Translations under genes and position numbers: made by a program
Notes under the pieces: generated by a model
Database searches by the model: none
Seen by the model: only the letters and a program-made list of their open reading frames with translations
What the model was told of the DNA's origin: nothing
Shown: one piece after another, positions 52,022 through 61,982 of the stretch
Position numbering within the stretch: the stretch's first letter is position 1
How the letters are laid out: each line of letters starts with the position of its first letter
NCBI GenBank assembly: GCA_002842215.1
Contig: PHCC01000011.1
Coordinates: 99,832-163,831, forward strand
Length of the DNA stretch: 64,000 nucleotides
From: Betaproteobacteria bacterium HGW-Betaproteobacteria-9
Lineage (GTDB): Bacteria; Pseudomonadota; Gammaproteobacteria; Burkholderiales; Burkholderiaceae_C
Direction of reading: 5' to 3'

Positions 52022-52372
52022 TCAGGCGGTCGTGGCGTACATGGCCTTGCCATCGTTGAGGTAGAGCCAGCCCTTGACGATGCGGTAGATGAACCAGACC
52101 AGGTTGCCCAGCAGGACGAAGGCGCCCACCACCAGAAACAGCGTGAGCACACCGATCACGCTCCAGAGCAGCGCGAACCAGAAGGTGCGGATCTGCCAGC
52201 GGAAGTGGCTTTCCAGGTAGGTGCCGGCCACGTCGTCCTTCTTCACATAGTTCATCACGATGGCCACCAGGCAGGTGATGCCGAGCAGCAGCGACGACGC
52301 GTACAGCGCGTAGATCACCGTCGTGAGGGTCTTGTTGGCGTCGGCGGCCTTCGGTTCAACGGTGGTGTTCAT
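52022..52372 (-). CDS. DUF4870-like small membrane protein
   Basis: The 116-residue protein starts at ATG 52372 behind AGGAGGAG. Three membrane segments are seen at about 20-42 (VIYALYASSLLLGITCLVAIV), about 62-82 and about 84-105 (GAFVLLGNLVWFIYRIVKGW). Between helices lies SHFRWQIRTFW, and the end has LNDGKAMY, a pattern of the DUF4870 family. Function unknown. It lies alone between the esterase gene (same strand, 116 bp downstream) and a divergent MFS gene. Confidence 0.8.
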   Translation of the reverse strand: MNTTVEPKAADANKTLTTVIYALYASSLLLGITCLVAIVMNYVKKDDVAGTYLESHFRWQIRTFWFALLWSVIGVLTLFLVVGAFVLLGNLVWFIYRIVKGWLYLNDGKAMYATTA

Positions 52373-52495
52373 GGCTCCTCCTGAGTTGAGCGGTGTCTTG
52401 GCGGATGGTGTGAGAGGCCCGGGGGCTGTCCTCTGCACTATACCGTCGGGTCAGCGACCCCGGGCGCGAGCGCGGCCTTGTATAAACGACCCCTT

Positions 52496-53671
52496 ATGAA
52501 CAAAAACCTCTGGCTTCTGGCCGCCGCGCAAGGCCTGTTCCTGACCAACAACGTGGTCTTCATCGCCATCAACGGCCTGGTCGGCCTCTCGCTTGCGCCT
52601 TTGGGCTGGATGGCCACCTTGCCCGTCATGGGCTACGTGGTGGGCGGGGCCTTGTCCACGCCGCTGGTGGCGCGCACCCAGAGTGCGTTCGGGCGCAAGG
52701 GCTCGTTCCAGATCGGGCTGCTGGTGGCGCTGGCTTCGGCGCTGCTGTGCGCTTGGGCGGCGTTCGACAAAAACTTCTGGCTGCTGGTGACCGCCACCGT
52801 GATCGCCGGGTATTACAGCGCCAACGGCCAGCTCTACCGTTTTGCCGCGGCCGAACTGGCCGCGCCGGATTACCGCGAAAAGGCGGTTTCGCTGGTGCTG
52901 GCAGGCGGTCTGATGGGCGCCGTGCTCGGCCCCAACCTGGCGAGCCGCACACGCAACCTGTTCGAGGTGCCTTTCGCGGGCGCCTATCTGGCGCTGGCGC
53001 TGGTGGCGCTGATCTCCATCGCCATCATGGCCTTCCTGAAGTTCCCGCCGCTGCCACCCAGGAAGGCCAATGCCGACACCGGCCGGCCGCTGCGCCAGAT
53101 CATGAAGCAGCCGGTTTTCATCGTGGCCACCGCCGGGGCTGCGCTGGGCTACGGCGTGATGAACCTGCTGATGGCGGCCACGCCGCTGGCCATGCAGGTG
53201 TGTGGCTTCGAATTCGACGACGCGGCGCTGGTGCTGGAGTGGCACGTGATCGGCATGTTCGCGCCGGGCTTTTTCACCGGCCACCTGATCAAGCGTTTCG
53301 GCACACTCACCATCATGGGCGTGGGCGTGGTGCTCAACATCGCCTGCATCGCGGTGGCGCTCACGGGCGTGGACCTGCACCAGTTCCTGATCGCGCTGTT
53401 CCTGCTCGGTGTCGGCTGGAATTTCCTCTTCACCGGCAGCACCACGCTGTCGCTGCAAGCCTACAGGCCTGAGGAAAAAGACCGCGCACAGGCCGCCATC
53501 AACTTTTTTGTTTTTGCCACCATGGCCCTCACGTCGTTCGCCTCCGGCGCACTGGTCACCACGCAGGGCTGGCTGTGGCTGAACGTGGGTTCCCTGGTGC
53601 CCGTGGCCCTCACCGGACTGGCGCTGACGTGGCTTGCGTGGGTCCGCCGGCAAGCCCACAATGCGGCCTGA
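52496..53671 (+). CDS. Major facilitator superfamily transporter
   Basis: Read from ATG 52496 the protein has 391 residues with about 12 hydrophobic helices. The loop between helices 2 and 3 is ARTQSAFGRKGSFQIG, the MFS-type GxxxDxxGR/K-like signature. Substrate is unknown; relatives resemble uncharacterised YfkF-type exporters. The sequence from 52478 adds six codons without conservation. A divergent membrane gene lies 123 bp upstream and a YidB gene 47 bp downstream. Confidence 0.85.
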   Translation: MNKNLWLLAAAQGLFLTNNVVFIAINGLVGLSLAPLGWMATLPVMGYVVGGALSTPLVARTQSAFGRKGSFQIGLLVALASALLCAWAAFDKNFWLLVTATVIAGYYSANGQLYRFAAAELAAPDYREKAVSLVLAGGLMGAVLGPNLASRTRNLFEVPFAGAYLALALVALISIAIMAFLKFPPLPPRKANADTGRPLRQIMKQPVFIVATAGAALGYGVMNLLMAATPLAMQVCGFEFDDAALVLEWHVIGMFAPGFFTGHLIKRFGTLTIMGVGVVLNIACIAVALTGVDLHQFLIALFLLGVGWNFLFTGSTTLSLQAYRPEEKDRAQAAINFFVFATMALTSFASGALVTTQGWLWLNVGSLVPVALTGLALTWLAWVRRQAHNAA

Positions 53672-53718
53672 TCTGACGCCGGTCGGCGCCAGACGGGTTT
53701 TCTGTTCGGGAGGTTGTC

Positions 53719-54195
53719 ATGGGGCTGTTGGATTCACTGGTGGGCGCGGCGCTCGGTGGCGGGCAAGGTGATCAGACTCAAGCGGGCACGGGCGGTCTGG
53801 ATCCCCAGGTGCTCATGGGGATCGTCGCTGCGCTGATGAACAACGCCGGCGGTCTCTCGGGCATCCTGGGCAAGCTGCAGCAGAGTGGCCTGGGTGATGC
53901 GGCCGCTTCGTGGGTGGGCACCGGCGCGAACCAGCCGGTGTCGCCCGACGCGCTGGGTGGCGCCCTGGGCCCGGACCTCATGGGCATGATCGCCAGCCAG
54001 CTCGGCGGCAACCAGCAGCAGGCCGCCGGTACCCTGGCCGACCTGCTGCCCGGCCTGATCGACCAGCTCACGCCACAGGGCCAGCTGCCGGCCGACAACG
54101 GTCTGGGTGGCCTGGGCGCGTTGCTTGGGGGTGGTGACGGCAAGCTGGATGCCGGTGACCTGATGGGCATGCTCGGTGGTCTGATGAAGCGCTGA
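53719..54195 (+). CDS. YidB-family protein (DUF937)
   Basis: The 158-residue protein opens MGLLDSLVGAALGGGQGDQ behind GGGAGG and is very rich in Gly, Leu, Gln and Ala. Repeated short helices GGLSGILGKLQQSGLGDAAAS and the NQPVSPDALGGALG segment are typical of the YidB family. The C-terminus ends in GDLMGMLGGLMKR. No biochemical function is established that I can cite. It is followed after 13 bp by a strong terminator shared with a convergent hydrolase gene. Confidence 0.88.
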   Translation: MGLLDSLVGAALGGGQGDQTQAGTGGLDPQVLMGIVAALMNNAGGLSGILGKLQQSGLGDAAASWVGTGANQPVSPDALGGALGPDLMGMIASQLGGNQQQAAGTLADLLPGLIDQLTPQGQLPADNGLGGLGALLGGGDGKLDAGDLMGMLGGLMKR

Positions 54196-54208
54196 CCCTC
54201 GCACGATT

Positions 54209-54236
54209 AAAAACAGCCTCCGCAGAGGCTGTTTTT
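54209..54236. terminator. Bidirectional terminator between yidB-like gene and alpha/beta hydrolase gene
   Basis: AAAAACAGCCTC / GAGGCTGTTTTT is a perfect 12-bp inverted repeat with a CGCA loop, giving a T-run on both strands between two convergent genes. Confidence 0.92.
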
Positions 54237-54259
54237 CATGGTGACTGCGATGTGCAGGC

Positions 54260-55114
54260 TCAAACTGACGGAGCCTGCACATCAAGCCAGCCCTTCAGCG
54301 CTGCGTAGGCCCGCGACGGATCGGCTTCGTTGAAGATTTCGTGGAACTGGCCATCCAGGCACTGGCTGGTCACCTGTTCGCGCGGGGCCACGACGGCAAA
54401 CGCGCGGCTGCCTTCAGGCCGCACCAGACGGTCTGCGCCCGCGTACAACAACAAGGTGGGCACGCGCCAGTGGGGCGCCGCGGCCACCACGGGCGGACCG
54501 TTGCTGTCGATGAAATGCGCCAACCGCGCCGAGATGCGATCGTGCACCAGACTGTCCTGCTGGTAGGCCTGCACCACGTCGGCGTCGTGCGATATCTGGC
54601 GCGCATCGAGTCCGTTGGGCAGGGCGAGGTTGGGCGCCCAGCGGTACAACAGCCGCACGAGCCGCTTCTGCAGCGGGCCGATGCCCGCATCCAGTGCGGG
54701 CGACGACAGCACCAGCCCGTCCACCGGCGCCAGGTTGCGGTGCACGAAGGTGGCGGCCACCAGACCACCCATGCTGTGCCCGAAGAGGATCAGCGGACAG
54801 GCCCAAGGGTTGGCGAGGTGGCGGCGGGTGTCGTCCACCACCTCGGACAGGTCGGTCAGCAGCGCATCGTCGTCGGGCAAAACACCCTGCGCGCCGCCGG
54901 ACTCGCCATGGCCTCGCTGGTCGTAGGCGCGCACGCAAAAGCCCCAGTCATTGAGCCGTTGGGCGAGCGCGTCGTAACGCCAGGCGTGCTCCCCCAGGCC
55001 ATGAACGATGAGCACCACCGCCCGCGGTCGCATGCGCAAAGGCAGGGGCCAGTCGTAGAGGGCGAGGTTCAGTCCGTCGCGCAGCGTGAACGGGGCTTGG
55101 GTGGTGTCGGACAT
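54260..55114 (-). CDS. Alpha/beta hydrolase (monoacylglycerol lipase-like)
   Basis: From ATG 55114 (MSDTTQAPFTLRDGLNLAL) the protein has 284 residues. It has LIVHGLGEHAWRYDALAQRL near 37-56 (oxyanion HGLGEH), AYDQRGHGESGG near 67, nucleophile Ser in LILFGHSMGGLVAATF near 109, the acid in LLYAGADRLVRPEGSR near 228 and His in QFHEIFNE near 258. This HGxGEH plus GHSMGG combination is that of monoacylglycerol lipases and lysophospholipases. No signal peptide is seen, so it is cytoplasmic. Confidence 0.87.
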   Translation of the reverse strand: MSDTTQAPFTLRDGLNLALYDWPLPLRMRPRAVVLIVHGLGEHAWRYDALAQRLNDWGFCVRAYDQRGHGESGGAQGVLPDDDALLTDLSEVVDDTRRHLANPWACPLILFGHSMGGLVAATFVHRNLAPVDGLVLSSPALDAGIGPLQKRLVRLLYRWAPNLALPNGLDARQISHDADVVQAYQQDSLVHDRISARLAHFIDSNGPPVVAAAPHWRVPTLLLYAGADRLVRPEGSRAFAVVAPREQVTSQCLDGQFHEIFNEADPSRAYAALKGWLDVQAPSV

Positions 55115-55145
55115 GGGGCCAGCAGCTTCGGAATTGAACAAGGGT

Positions 55146-56648
55146 TCAGGGCATGCGGGCCATGACCTGCGCCACCGCGGCCGTGAGGCGGCGCGCGTAG
55201 TCGAGGTGCAGGAACTCGTTGGGACCGTGCGCGTTGCTCTTGGGGCCGAGCACGCCGCAGACCATCATCTGCGCCTTGGGAAAGCCCTGGCTGAGCATGT
55301 TCATCAGCGGGATGGTGCCGCCCTGGCCGATGGTGCCGCAGGCGGCACCGAAGTGGGTCTGCGAAGCGCCCTGCAGCGCGTCTTCGAACCACGGCGCGTT
55401 GCTGGGCGCGTTCCACCCGGTGGCCGCGCCCTCGCCCTCGAAAGTGACGCGGGCCTGGTAAGGCGCATTGTCTTCCAGCAGGGCCTTGAGCTGCTGCACG
55501 GCGGCGGGCGCGTCCACCAGCGGCGGCAGGCGCAGGCTGAGCTTGAACGCGGTGTAGGGGCGCAGCACGTTGCCGGCGTTCTGCAGCGTGGGAAAACCGT
55601 CGGCACCGGTCACGCTGAGCGTGGGCCGCCAGGTGCGGTTGAGCAGGGCCTCCACCGGGTCGGTGGTGGTGGGCAGGGCGAACACGCTGGCGCCGCCACA
55701 GTCGTGGTGCGCCCAGGGAAAACGTTTGTAGAGCTCGTCACCCAGGATCGCGGCGGTGGCCTGCGCCTGCGCCAGCCGTTCGGCCGGCACTTCGCAATGA
55801 AAGCTCGCGGGCAGCAGGCGACCGGTGGCGCTGTCTTCGAGCCGGTCCAGCACCTGCCGCATGATGCGAAAGCTCGACGGCACCAGGCCCGAGGCGTCGC
55901 CCGAATGGATGCCCTCGGTGAGGATCTCGACCTTGAGCACGCCGCTGGCCATGCCGCGCAGGCTGGTGGTGAGCCAGAGCTGGTCGTAGTTGCCGGCGCC
56001 GCTGTCCAGGCAGATCACCAGGCCCACGTCGCCCAGCCGGTTGCGCAGCGCGTCGACGTAGGGCAGCAGGTCGGCCGATCCGCTCTCTTCGCAGGTCTCG
56101 ATCAGGCCGACGATGCGCGGGTGCGCCACGCCCTGGGCCTTGAGCGCCTGGATGGCCGCGATGCTGGCGTAGACGGCGTAGCCGTCGTCGGCGCCACCGC
56201 GGCCGTAGAGCTTGCCATCGTCGATCTTGGGCGTCCAGGGGCCGAGGTCGCTGCGCCAGCCGGTGAACTCGGGTTGTTTGTCGAGGTGGCCGTACATCAG
56301 CACGGTCTGGCCCGACGCCGGAGCGGGCGTGCCGTCTTTCCCGGCGCTGGCCGGCACGTCGAAAAACAGCACCGGCGTGCGCGGCACACCATGGGCATCA
56401 TTGAGCCGCACGATCTCCAGCTTGAGGCCGTCAACCTGCTGCGCGCGCACCCAGTCGGCCGCGCTCTGCAACACGCGCTCCAGCAGGCCGTTCGTGGCCC
56501 ACTCGGGATCGAACATGGGCGACTTGGCGGGCACCTCGATGTAGCGCACCAGCTCGGGCACGATGCGCTGCGTCCAGGCGGTGTCGACATGGGCCTGCAA
56601 GGCCAAAGGGTCCAGCGGGGGCAGCGGTTGGGGCAGGCGGGCGTTCAT
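55146..56648 (-). CDS. M20-family metallopeptidase
   Basis: The 500-residue protein starts at ATG 56648 behind GGAGA. Zinc-site residues are in VLMYGHLDKQPEF near 100 (His and Asp), GRGGADDGYAVYAS near 134, IETCEESGSADL near 164 (Glu pair) and CLDSGAGNY near 190. The dimerisation domain sits at about 215-390. This pattern matches M20 di- or tripeptidases close to ArgE/DapE/carnosinase-like enzymes; substrate is unknown. It ends 31 bp before the alpha/beta hydrolase gene on the same strand. Confidence 0.9.
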   Translation of the reverse strand: MNARLPQPLPPLDPLALQAHVDTAWTQRIVPELVRYIEVPAKSPMFDPEWATNGLLERVLQSAADWVRAQQVDGLKLEIVRLNDAHGVPRTPVLFFDVPASAGKDGTPAPASGQTVLMYGHLDKQPEFTGWRSDLGPWTPKIDDGKLYGRGGADDGYAVYASIAAIQALKAQGVAHPRIVGLIETCEESGSADLLPYVDALRNRLGDVGLVICLDSGAGNYDQLWLTTSLRGMASGVLKVEILTEGIHSGDASGLVPSSFRIMRQVLDRLEDSATGRLLPASFHCEVPAERLAQAQATAAILGDELYKRFPWAHHDCGGASVFALPTTTDPVEALLNRTWRPTLSVTGADGFPTLQNAGNVLRPYTAFKLSLRLPPLVDAPAAVQQLKALLEDNAPYQARVTFEGEGAATGWNAPSNAPWFEDALQGASQTHFGAACGTIGQGGTIPLMNMLSQGFPKAQMMVCGVLGPKSNAHGPNEFLHLDYARRLTAAVAQVMARMP

Positions 56649-56769
56649 GGTGTTGATCTCCAGACCGGGCCTGTCGGCCCACGATCAACAAGTATAGGCA
56701 GGCCTGCCACAACGCCGTGTCACGGGGCCATCGCAGCGCGCGGCCATCTCACGGACGGTTGATGGGCGC

Positions 56770-58347
56770 TCAGCCGCGAGTCGCAGCGCCAGCCAGCCGG
56801 AACACGCGAACCACCTGGGTCAGACTGGCCGCCTGGTCTTTCAGGCTTTCCGCGGCCGCGGCACTCTGTTCCACCAGCGCGGCGTTCTGCTGCGTCATCT
56901 GGTCGAGCTGCGTCACCGCCACATTGACCTGCGCGATGCCCTGGCTCTGCTCGGCGGTGGCCGAGCTGATCTCGCCCATGATGTCGGTCACCCGCTGCAC
57001 GCTGGCCACGATCTCGTCCATGGTCGATCCGGCGTCGGCTACCAGCCGCGTGCCGGCATCGACCTTGTCCACGCTGGTGCCGATCAGGGTCTTGATTTCC
57101 TTCGCCGCTTCGGCGCTGCGCTGCGCCAGGTTGCGCACCTCGGCCGCCACCACCGCAAAGCCGCGGCCCTGTTCACCCGCACGCGCCGCCTCCACCGCAG
57201 CGTTCAACGCCAGGATGTTGGTCTGAAAGGCAATGCCATCGATCACGCCGATGATCTCGCTGATCTTCTGGCTGCTCTGGTTGATCTGGTCCATGGTGGT
57301 GACCACCTCGGCCACCATGGTGCCCCCGCGGCGTGCGATGCTGGCGGCCGATTCGGCGAGCTGGTTGGCGGTGCGCGCGGCGTCGGCGCTGTGGCGCACG
57401 GTGCTGGTGAGCTCTTCCATGCTGGCCGCCGTCTCCTGCAGGCTCGATGCGGTCTGCTCGGTGCGGGCCGAGAGGTCCTGGTTGCCGCTGGCGATCTCCA
57501 CCGACGCGGTGGTGATGCTGTCGGTGGCGTTGCGCACCTGACCCACCGTATGGCGCAGCGACGACACCATCTCCCCCAGCACCGCGAGCAGGCTGCCCGC
57601 GGGCGCGTGGCGCAACTTCACGGCCAGATTGCCGTTCGCCACGTCCTTCATCACCACCACCGCCTCGACCGGATCGCCACCGATCTGGCGCGTCACACTG
57701 CGCAACGTCGTCCAGCCGATGCCGCCAATGATCAGCAGCGCCGCCAGACCCACACCGAGGTTGGTGAGGATCGCCTGGCGCACCTGCACGTCGAGGTCGT
57801 CCGTGTACAGGCCCGAACCCACCATCCAGTTCCAGCCGTCGACCTGGATCACGTACTGCAGCTTGGGAACCGGCTCGGTGCTGCCGGGACGTGGAAAGTT
57901 GGTCTGCACAAAGGCGCGTCCGTTGCCGCTGTTGCGCAGGCCCTCGACCAAGGCAACGATGATGTCCACACCGTTGCCATCCTTGACCTTGCCGATCATG
58001 TCCTGACCCGACCATTCGGGCTTGATCGGGTGCATCACCCCAGCGCCCGCCAAGGTCCAGATGTAGAAATAGTCCTTGCCCTCGGCGCCGTAGCGCGCCA
58101 TGCGCAAGGCATCCTGGGCGGCGCGCTGGGCCTCGGCCTCTGTCATCTTGCCGGCGGCGGCCTGGGCCCGAAAACCCTCCACGATGGTGTGTGCCGACTG
58201 CACGCCGGTGACCAGCTGGCCCTGCAGACCTTCGGTGATCTGACGGCGCGACTGCAACACCGACAGGGTGGCGATGACGGCGATGCCGACGACGGCAAAA
58301 AGCACCAGCGTGATGATCTTCTGGCGAAAACTCAGGTTGTCCAACAT
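56770..58347 (-). CDS. Methyl-accepting chemotaxis protein with Cache sensor (1 of 4)
   Basis: The 525-residue receptor has a membrane helix at about 12-30 ([18 protein letters not shown]), a periplasmic sCache_2-type domain at about 35-185 with [20 protein letters not shown] and [14 protein letters not shown], and a second helix at about 192-212. The cytoplasmic signalling hairpin has [20 protein letters not shown] near 375. Cache domains of this kind bind small organic acids; the ligand is not readable. The C-terminus ends RLAGAATRG, without the CheR-binding pentapeptide seen in the last two receptors. It is the downstream end of a tandem array on the minus strand. Confidence 0.93.
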   Translation of the reverse strand: MLDNLSFRQKIITLVLFAVVGIAVIATLSVLQSRRQITEGLQGQLVTGVQSAHTIVEGFRAQAAAGKMTEAEAQRAAQDALRMARYGAEGKDYFYIWTLAGAGVMHPIKPEWSGQDMIGKVKDGNGVDIIVALVEGLRNSGNGRAFVQTNFPRPGSTEPVPKLQYVIQVDGWNWMVGSGLYTDDLDVQVRQAILTNLGVGLAALLIIGGIGWTTLRSVTRQIGGDPVEAVVVMKDVANGNLAVKLRHAPAGSLLAVLGEMVSSLRHTVGQVRNATDSITTASVEIASGNQDLSARTEQTASSLQETAASMEELTSTVRHSADAARTANQLAESAASIARRGGTMVAEVVTTMDQINQSSQKISEIIGVIDGIAFQTNILALNAAVEAARAGEQGRGFAVVAAEVRNLAQRSAEAAKEIKTLIGTSVDKVDAGTRLVADAGSTMDEIVASVQRVTDIMGEISSATAEQSQGIAQVNVAVTQLDQMTQQNAALVEQSAAAAESLKDQAASLTQVVRVFRLAGAATRG

Positions 58348-58378
58348 GATGACGTTCGGTTGATGGTTGAAAAGCGGG

Positions 58379-59944
58379 TCAGGCCTGCAGACGGAACACC
58401 CGCACCACCTCGGCCAGGCGGGTGGCCTGGTCTTTCAGGCTTTCGGCGGCGGCGGCACTCTGTTCGACCAGCGCGGCGTTCTGCTGCGTCATCTGGTCGA
58501 GCTGACCCACCGCGGTGTTGACCTGGCCGATGCCCGCCGATTGCTCGGTGGCGGCCGTGGTGATTTCGCTGATGAAGGCCGAAACCTTCTCGGCATTCAC
58601 CACGATCTCGTTGATGGTGCTGCCGGCCTCCGCCACCAGCCGGGTACCGGCGTCCACCTTGTCCACGCTGGTGCCGATCAGTCCCTTGATCTCTTTCGCC
58701 GCTTCGGCGCTGCGCTGCGCCAGGTTGCGCACTTCGGCCGCCACCACCGCAAAGCCGCGGCCTTGTTCACCGGCACGCGCGGCTTCCACCGCGGCGTTCA
58801 GCGCCAGGATGTTGGTCTGGAAGGCGATGCCGTCGATCACACCGATGATGTCGCTGATCTTCTTGCTGCTGTGGTTGATCTCGTCCATGGTCGACACCAC
58901 CTGGCCCACGACGTGGCCACCGCGCACGGCGACTTCGGCGTTGGCCACCGCCATCGCGCTGGCCTGGCGCGCGGCGTCGGCGCTCTGGCGCACGGTGCCG
59001 TTGATCTGCTCCAGGCTGCTGGCGGTCTGCTGCAGGTTGCTCGCTGCCTGCTCGGTGCGGGTGGACAGATCCTGGTTGCCCGAGGCGATCTCCGCGCTGG
59101 CAGTACCGATGCTGTCGGTGCTGCTGCGCACTTCCCCGACGATGCGCACCAGCGCCGACTGCATGCCCCCGAGTGCGGTCATGAGCTGGGTGAGTTCGTC
59201 CCGGCCGACCGTGGAAATCCTCTGGGTCAGGTCGCCCTGCATGATGGCGGTGGCCACACGCTGGGCCTGGTCCAGCGGCTGGCAGATGCTTTGCATGTTG
59301 GCCAGTGTGGAGGGGACCACCACCAGGGCCGCCAGCGCCAAGGCCACGCCGAACCACAGCATGGTTTGCTCGCTGATGTAGGCCCCTTCTTCCTGCAAGC
59401 TGGCGGCTTCCTGCATGATGATGCGCTCGATTTTCTGCATGTCGACCAGCAAGGCGGCGTACTGATCGTGTGCCCGGCCCAGCATGCGGTTGGCCACGGT
59501 GGCGCTGTCATAGCCGCCGGACTTGATCTGGCCCACCACGGGTTCGACCGCGGCCACGTAGTCGTTCAGCCGCTTCTGCATCTCCAGCAGCACGGCGTTG
59601 TCTTCGTCCGCATCCCCTTCCATCATGTGTGTGATCTGCTTGTTGACCTCCCCGCGGGCTTTCTCCCACTGCAGATTGGCCAGCGACATCTGTTCCGGTG
59701 ACTCGTACTGGATGACCATGTCCTTTTCATGGCGGCTCATGTCGGACAGCGCGACACGCAAGCGCGACAGCGTGAGGGTTTCCTCAAACGCGTGCCCCAC
59801 GAACTCGTGACTGACCGCGGACTGGCGCGACATGCCCCACAGGCCCGCACCGCCGACGATGCCCAGCAGCAGCAGCACCACACCGATGGCACCGAGCATG
59901 CGCACGCGGATGGAGAACAGGCGCATCAAAGGTTGCAAGTACAT
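58379..59944 (-). CDS. Methyl-accepting chemotaxis protein with 4-helix-bundle sensor (2 of 4)
   Basis: The 521-residue receptor begins behind GGAG at ATG 59944. The first helix is at about 14-35 ([20 protein letters not shown]), the periplasmic part at about 36-185 is helical (4HB_MCP type: [20 protein letters not shown]), a second helix lies near 190-210 ([18 protein letters not shown]), then a HAMP and the signalling domain with [18 protein letters not shown]. The C-terminus ends VVRVFRLQA without a pentapeptide. 34 bp separate it from the Cache receptor. An MCP fragment is found between this gene and the next receptor. Confidence 0.92.
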   Translation of the reverse strand: MYLQPLMRLFSIRVRMLGAIGVVLLLLGIVGGAGLWGMSRQSAVSHEFVGHAFEETLTLSRLRVALSDMSRHEKDMVIQYESPEQMSLANLQWEKARGEVNKQITHMMEGDADEDNAVLLEMQKRLNDYVAAVEPVVGQIKSGGYDSATVANRMLGRAHDQYAALLVDMQKIERIIMQEAASLQEEGAYISEQTMLWFGVALALAALVVVPSTLANMQSICQPLDQAQRVATAIMQGDLTQRISTVGRDELTQLMTALGGMQSALVRIVGEVRSSTDSIGTASAEIASGNQDLSTRTEQAASNLQQTASSLEQINGTVRQSADAARQASAMAVANAEVAVRGGHVVGQVVSTMDEINHSSKKISDIIGVIDGIAFQTNILALNAAVEAARAGEQGRGFAVVAAEVRNLAQRSAEAAKEIKGLIGTSVDKVDAGTRLVAEAGSTINEIVVNAEKVSAFISEITTAATEQSAGIGQVNTAVGQLDQMTQQNAALVEQSAAAAESLKDQATRLAEVVRVFRLQA

Positions 59945-59985
59945 GGAAAACTCCGAAAAACTGAAATGAATCCGGATCAGGGTCC

Positions 59986-60087
59986 TCAGGATCCCTGATC
60001 AATCTTGAAAATCTGCACGGCCTGGGTCAGGCGATGGGCCTGGTCTCTCAAGCTCCCGGCGGCCGCGGGGTGGGCGTGAATGTTCAT
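59986..60087 (-). pseudogene. Remnant of a methyl-accepting chemotaxis protein C-terminus
   Basis: A 33-codon frame reads AAAGSLRDQAHRLTQAVQIF then KIDQGS and a stop. It matches the end of the neighbouring receptors ([20 protein letters not shown], then RIDG) over about 25 residues with several changes. No receptor body precedes it; the upstream bases belong to the gap after the next receptor. It is a leftover of a deleted or fused fifth receptor, most likely removed by recombination between the repeated signalling domains. Confidence 0.75.
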
Positions 60088-60139
60088 GGCGGGCTTTCAG
60101 ATAAGGGGACGCTTCGCCCAGAGATGTCCGATCGCTTCC

Positions 60140-61951
60140 TCAGAAGCTTTCCCAGTCGCCCTCGTCGCCCGCAGCCACGGCGACCTTGACAGGCTTGACC
60201 GGAACGGACCTGGCGACCGGCGCAGAGGGCGCACTGGCGTTGGGTGTCGGTGCACGCTCTGGCGCCGGGCGCTTGAGCTGGGGCGCTGCCCGGGGTGCTG
60301 CGATGGCGGGTGTGTGCAGCGTTTTCGCGGCGGGCCGGGCGCCCGGCGTGGGCGCGGTGCGCGCCGCAGGCTGGTGGGCCACCGTCGGGGTGAACGCGGC
60401 CGCTCTGCTGCCATCGATGCGGAACACGGACACCACCTGCGCCAGACGCGTGGCCTGGTCCTTCAGGCTCTCGGCGGCGGCCGCACTCTCTTCCACCAGC
60501 GCGGCGTTCTGCTGCGTCATCTGGTCGAGCTGGTTCACCGCGGTGTTGACCTGGCCGATGCCGTCGCTCTGCTCGCCCGAGGCGGCGGTGATTTCACCAA
60601 TGATGTCGGAGACGCGCTGCACCGAGCCCACGATCTCGCTCATGGTCTGGCCGGCGTCGGCCACCAGGCGGGAGCCGGCTTCGACCCGGTCCACGCTGGC
60701 GCCGATGAGGCCCTTGATTTCTTTCGCCGCCTCGGCGCTGCGCTGCGCCAGGTTGCGCACCTCGCCAGCCACCACCGCGAAGCCGCGGCCCTGTTCACCA
60801 GCGCGCGCAGCTTCCACCGCGGCGTTCAGCGCCAGGATGTTGGTCTGGAACGCGATGCCGTCGATCACGCCGATGATGTCGCTGATCTTCTTGCTGCTGT
60901 GGTTGATCTCGTCCATGGTGGTGACCACCTGGCTGACGACCTGACCACCGCGCACGGCGATCTCGGAGGCGCTGGCGGCGAGCTGGTTGGCCTGGCGCGC
61001 GGCGTCGGCGCTCTGGCGCACCGTGGCGGTGAGCTCTTCCATGCTGGCGGCGGTTTCTTCCAGGTTGCTCGCGGCCTGTTCGGTGCGCGCGCTCAGGTCC
61101 TGGTTGCCGCTGGCGATCTCGACCGACGCGGTGTTGATGCTGTCGGTGGCGCTGCGCACCTGCTGCACCGTCTTGAGCAGCGAGTCTTTCATGGTGGACA
61201 ACGCACCGAGCAGGTCGCCCAGCTCGTCGCGACGGTCCACCTGCACGCTGCGCGTGAGGTCGCCGCCTGCCACGGCGCGGGCCAGCTCCACCGCCGTGTA
61301 CAGCGGCACCGTGACCGACCGGCTGATCAACCAGGCCACCACGGCGCCGAGCGCCAGCGCAAAGCCCGCCATCAGGCCGATGATGAGCATCTCGGTTTTC
61401 ACCGCCTGCCCGGCCGCCTGGTCTGCCACCTCGACCAGTTCGCGCTCGTGTTGCTGGAGCTTTTCCATCGACCCGATGTAGCTCTCCACCGCGGGAATCA
61501 GGCCGGTTTGCAGGAGGTTTTCGGCCTGGGGATCGGCGGCGGCCAGCGCCGCGAAGTAGGTCTTGCGCACCGCGATGTACTGCTTGCGGCGCTCGCCCAC
61601 CGCGCCCAGAAGGTTCTTGCCCTGCTCCGAGTCGACGCTCTCTTCCAGCGCTTTCTGCAGCACGTTGATGCGGTCGGTGGTCTGCGCAATCAGGGGTTTG
61701 AAATGGGCATCCACCTGGGGGTCGTTGCCCGACTTGGCCATGGCCATCACGCGGTTGATGTTGAGCCGCGTGTGGCTCACCCATTCGTCGGCCAGCGCCG
61801 AACGTTGATCCATCGCTTTCAGATTCGTCTGGGCATCGCGAGCTGCGTTCAGGCCGCTGAGCGCCACGCCGGTGAGGGCACACAGCAGCAGCAGCACCGC
61901 ACCAAATCCCAAGGCCAGGCGCTGGGTGATTTTGAGGTTGTTGAAACGCAT
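60140..61951 (-). CDS. Methyl-accepting chemotaxis protein with CheR-docking pentapeptide (3 of 4)
   Basis: From ATG 61951 behind AGGAAAA the protein has 603 residues. Helices at about 11-33 and about 185-205 border a helical periplasmic domain ([20 protein letters not shown]); HAMP and methylation regions follow, with the signalling tip [20 protein letters not shown] near 365. A Pro/Ala-rich linker of about 85 residues ([20 protein letters not shown]) leads to the C-terminal GDWESF, matching the xWxxF tether for CheR and CheB. The sensor type is 4HB-like; no ligand is evident. Confidence 0.93.
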   Translation of the reverse strand: MRFNNLKITQRLALGFGAVLLLLCALTGVALSGLNAARDAQTNLKAMDQRSALADEWVSHTRLNINRVMAMAKSGNDPQVDAHFKPLIAQTTDRINVLQKALEESVDSEQGKNLLGAVGERRKQYIAVRKTYFAALAAADPQAENLLQTGLIPAVESYIGSMEKLQQHERELVEVADQAAGQAVKTEMLIIGLMAGFALALGAVVAWLISRSVTVPLYTAVELARAVAGGDLTRSVQVDRRDELGDLLGALSTMKDSLLKTVQQVRSATDSINTASVEIASGNQDLSARTEQAASNLEETAASMEELTATVRQSADAARQANQLAASASEIAVRGGQVVSQVVTTMDEINHSSKKISDIIGVIDGIAFQTNILALNAAVEAARAGEQGRGFAVVAGEVRNLAQRSAEAAKEIKGLIGASVDRVEAGSRLVADAGQTMSEIVGSVQRVSDIIGEITAASGEQSDGIGQVNTAVNQLDQMTQQNAALVEESAAAAESLKDQATRLAQVVSVFRIDGSRAAAFTPTVAHQPAARTAPTPGARPAAKTLHTPAIAAPRAAPQLKRPAPERAPTPNASAPSAPVARSVPVKPVKVAVAAGDEGDWESF

Positions 61952-61982
61952 GGCTATTTTTCCTGGGTTGCGGAGAACACGT

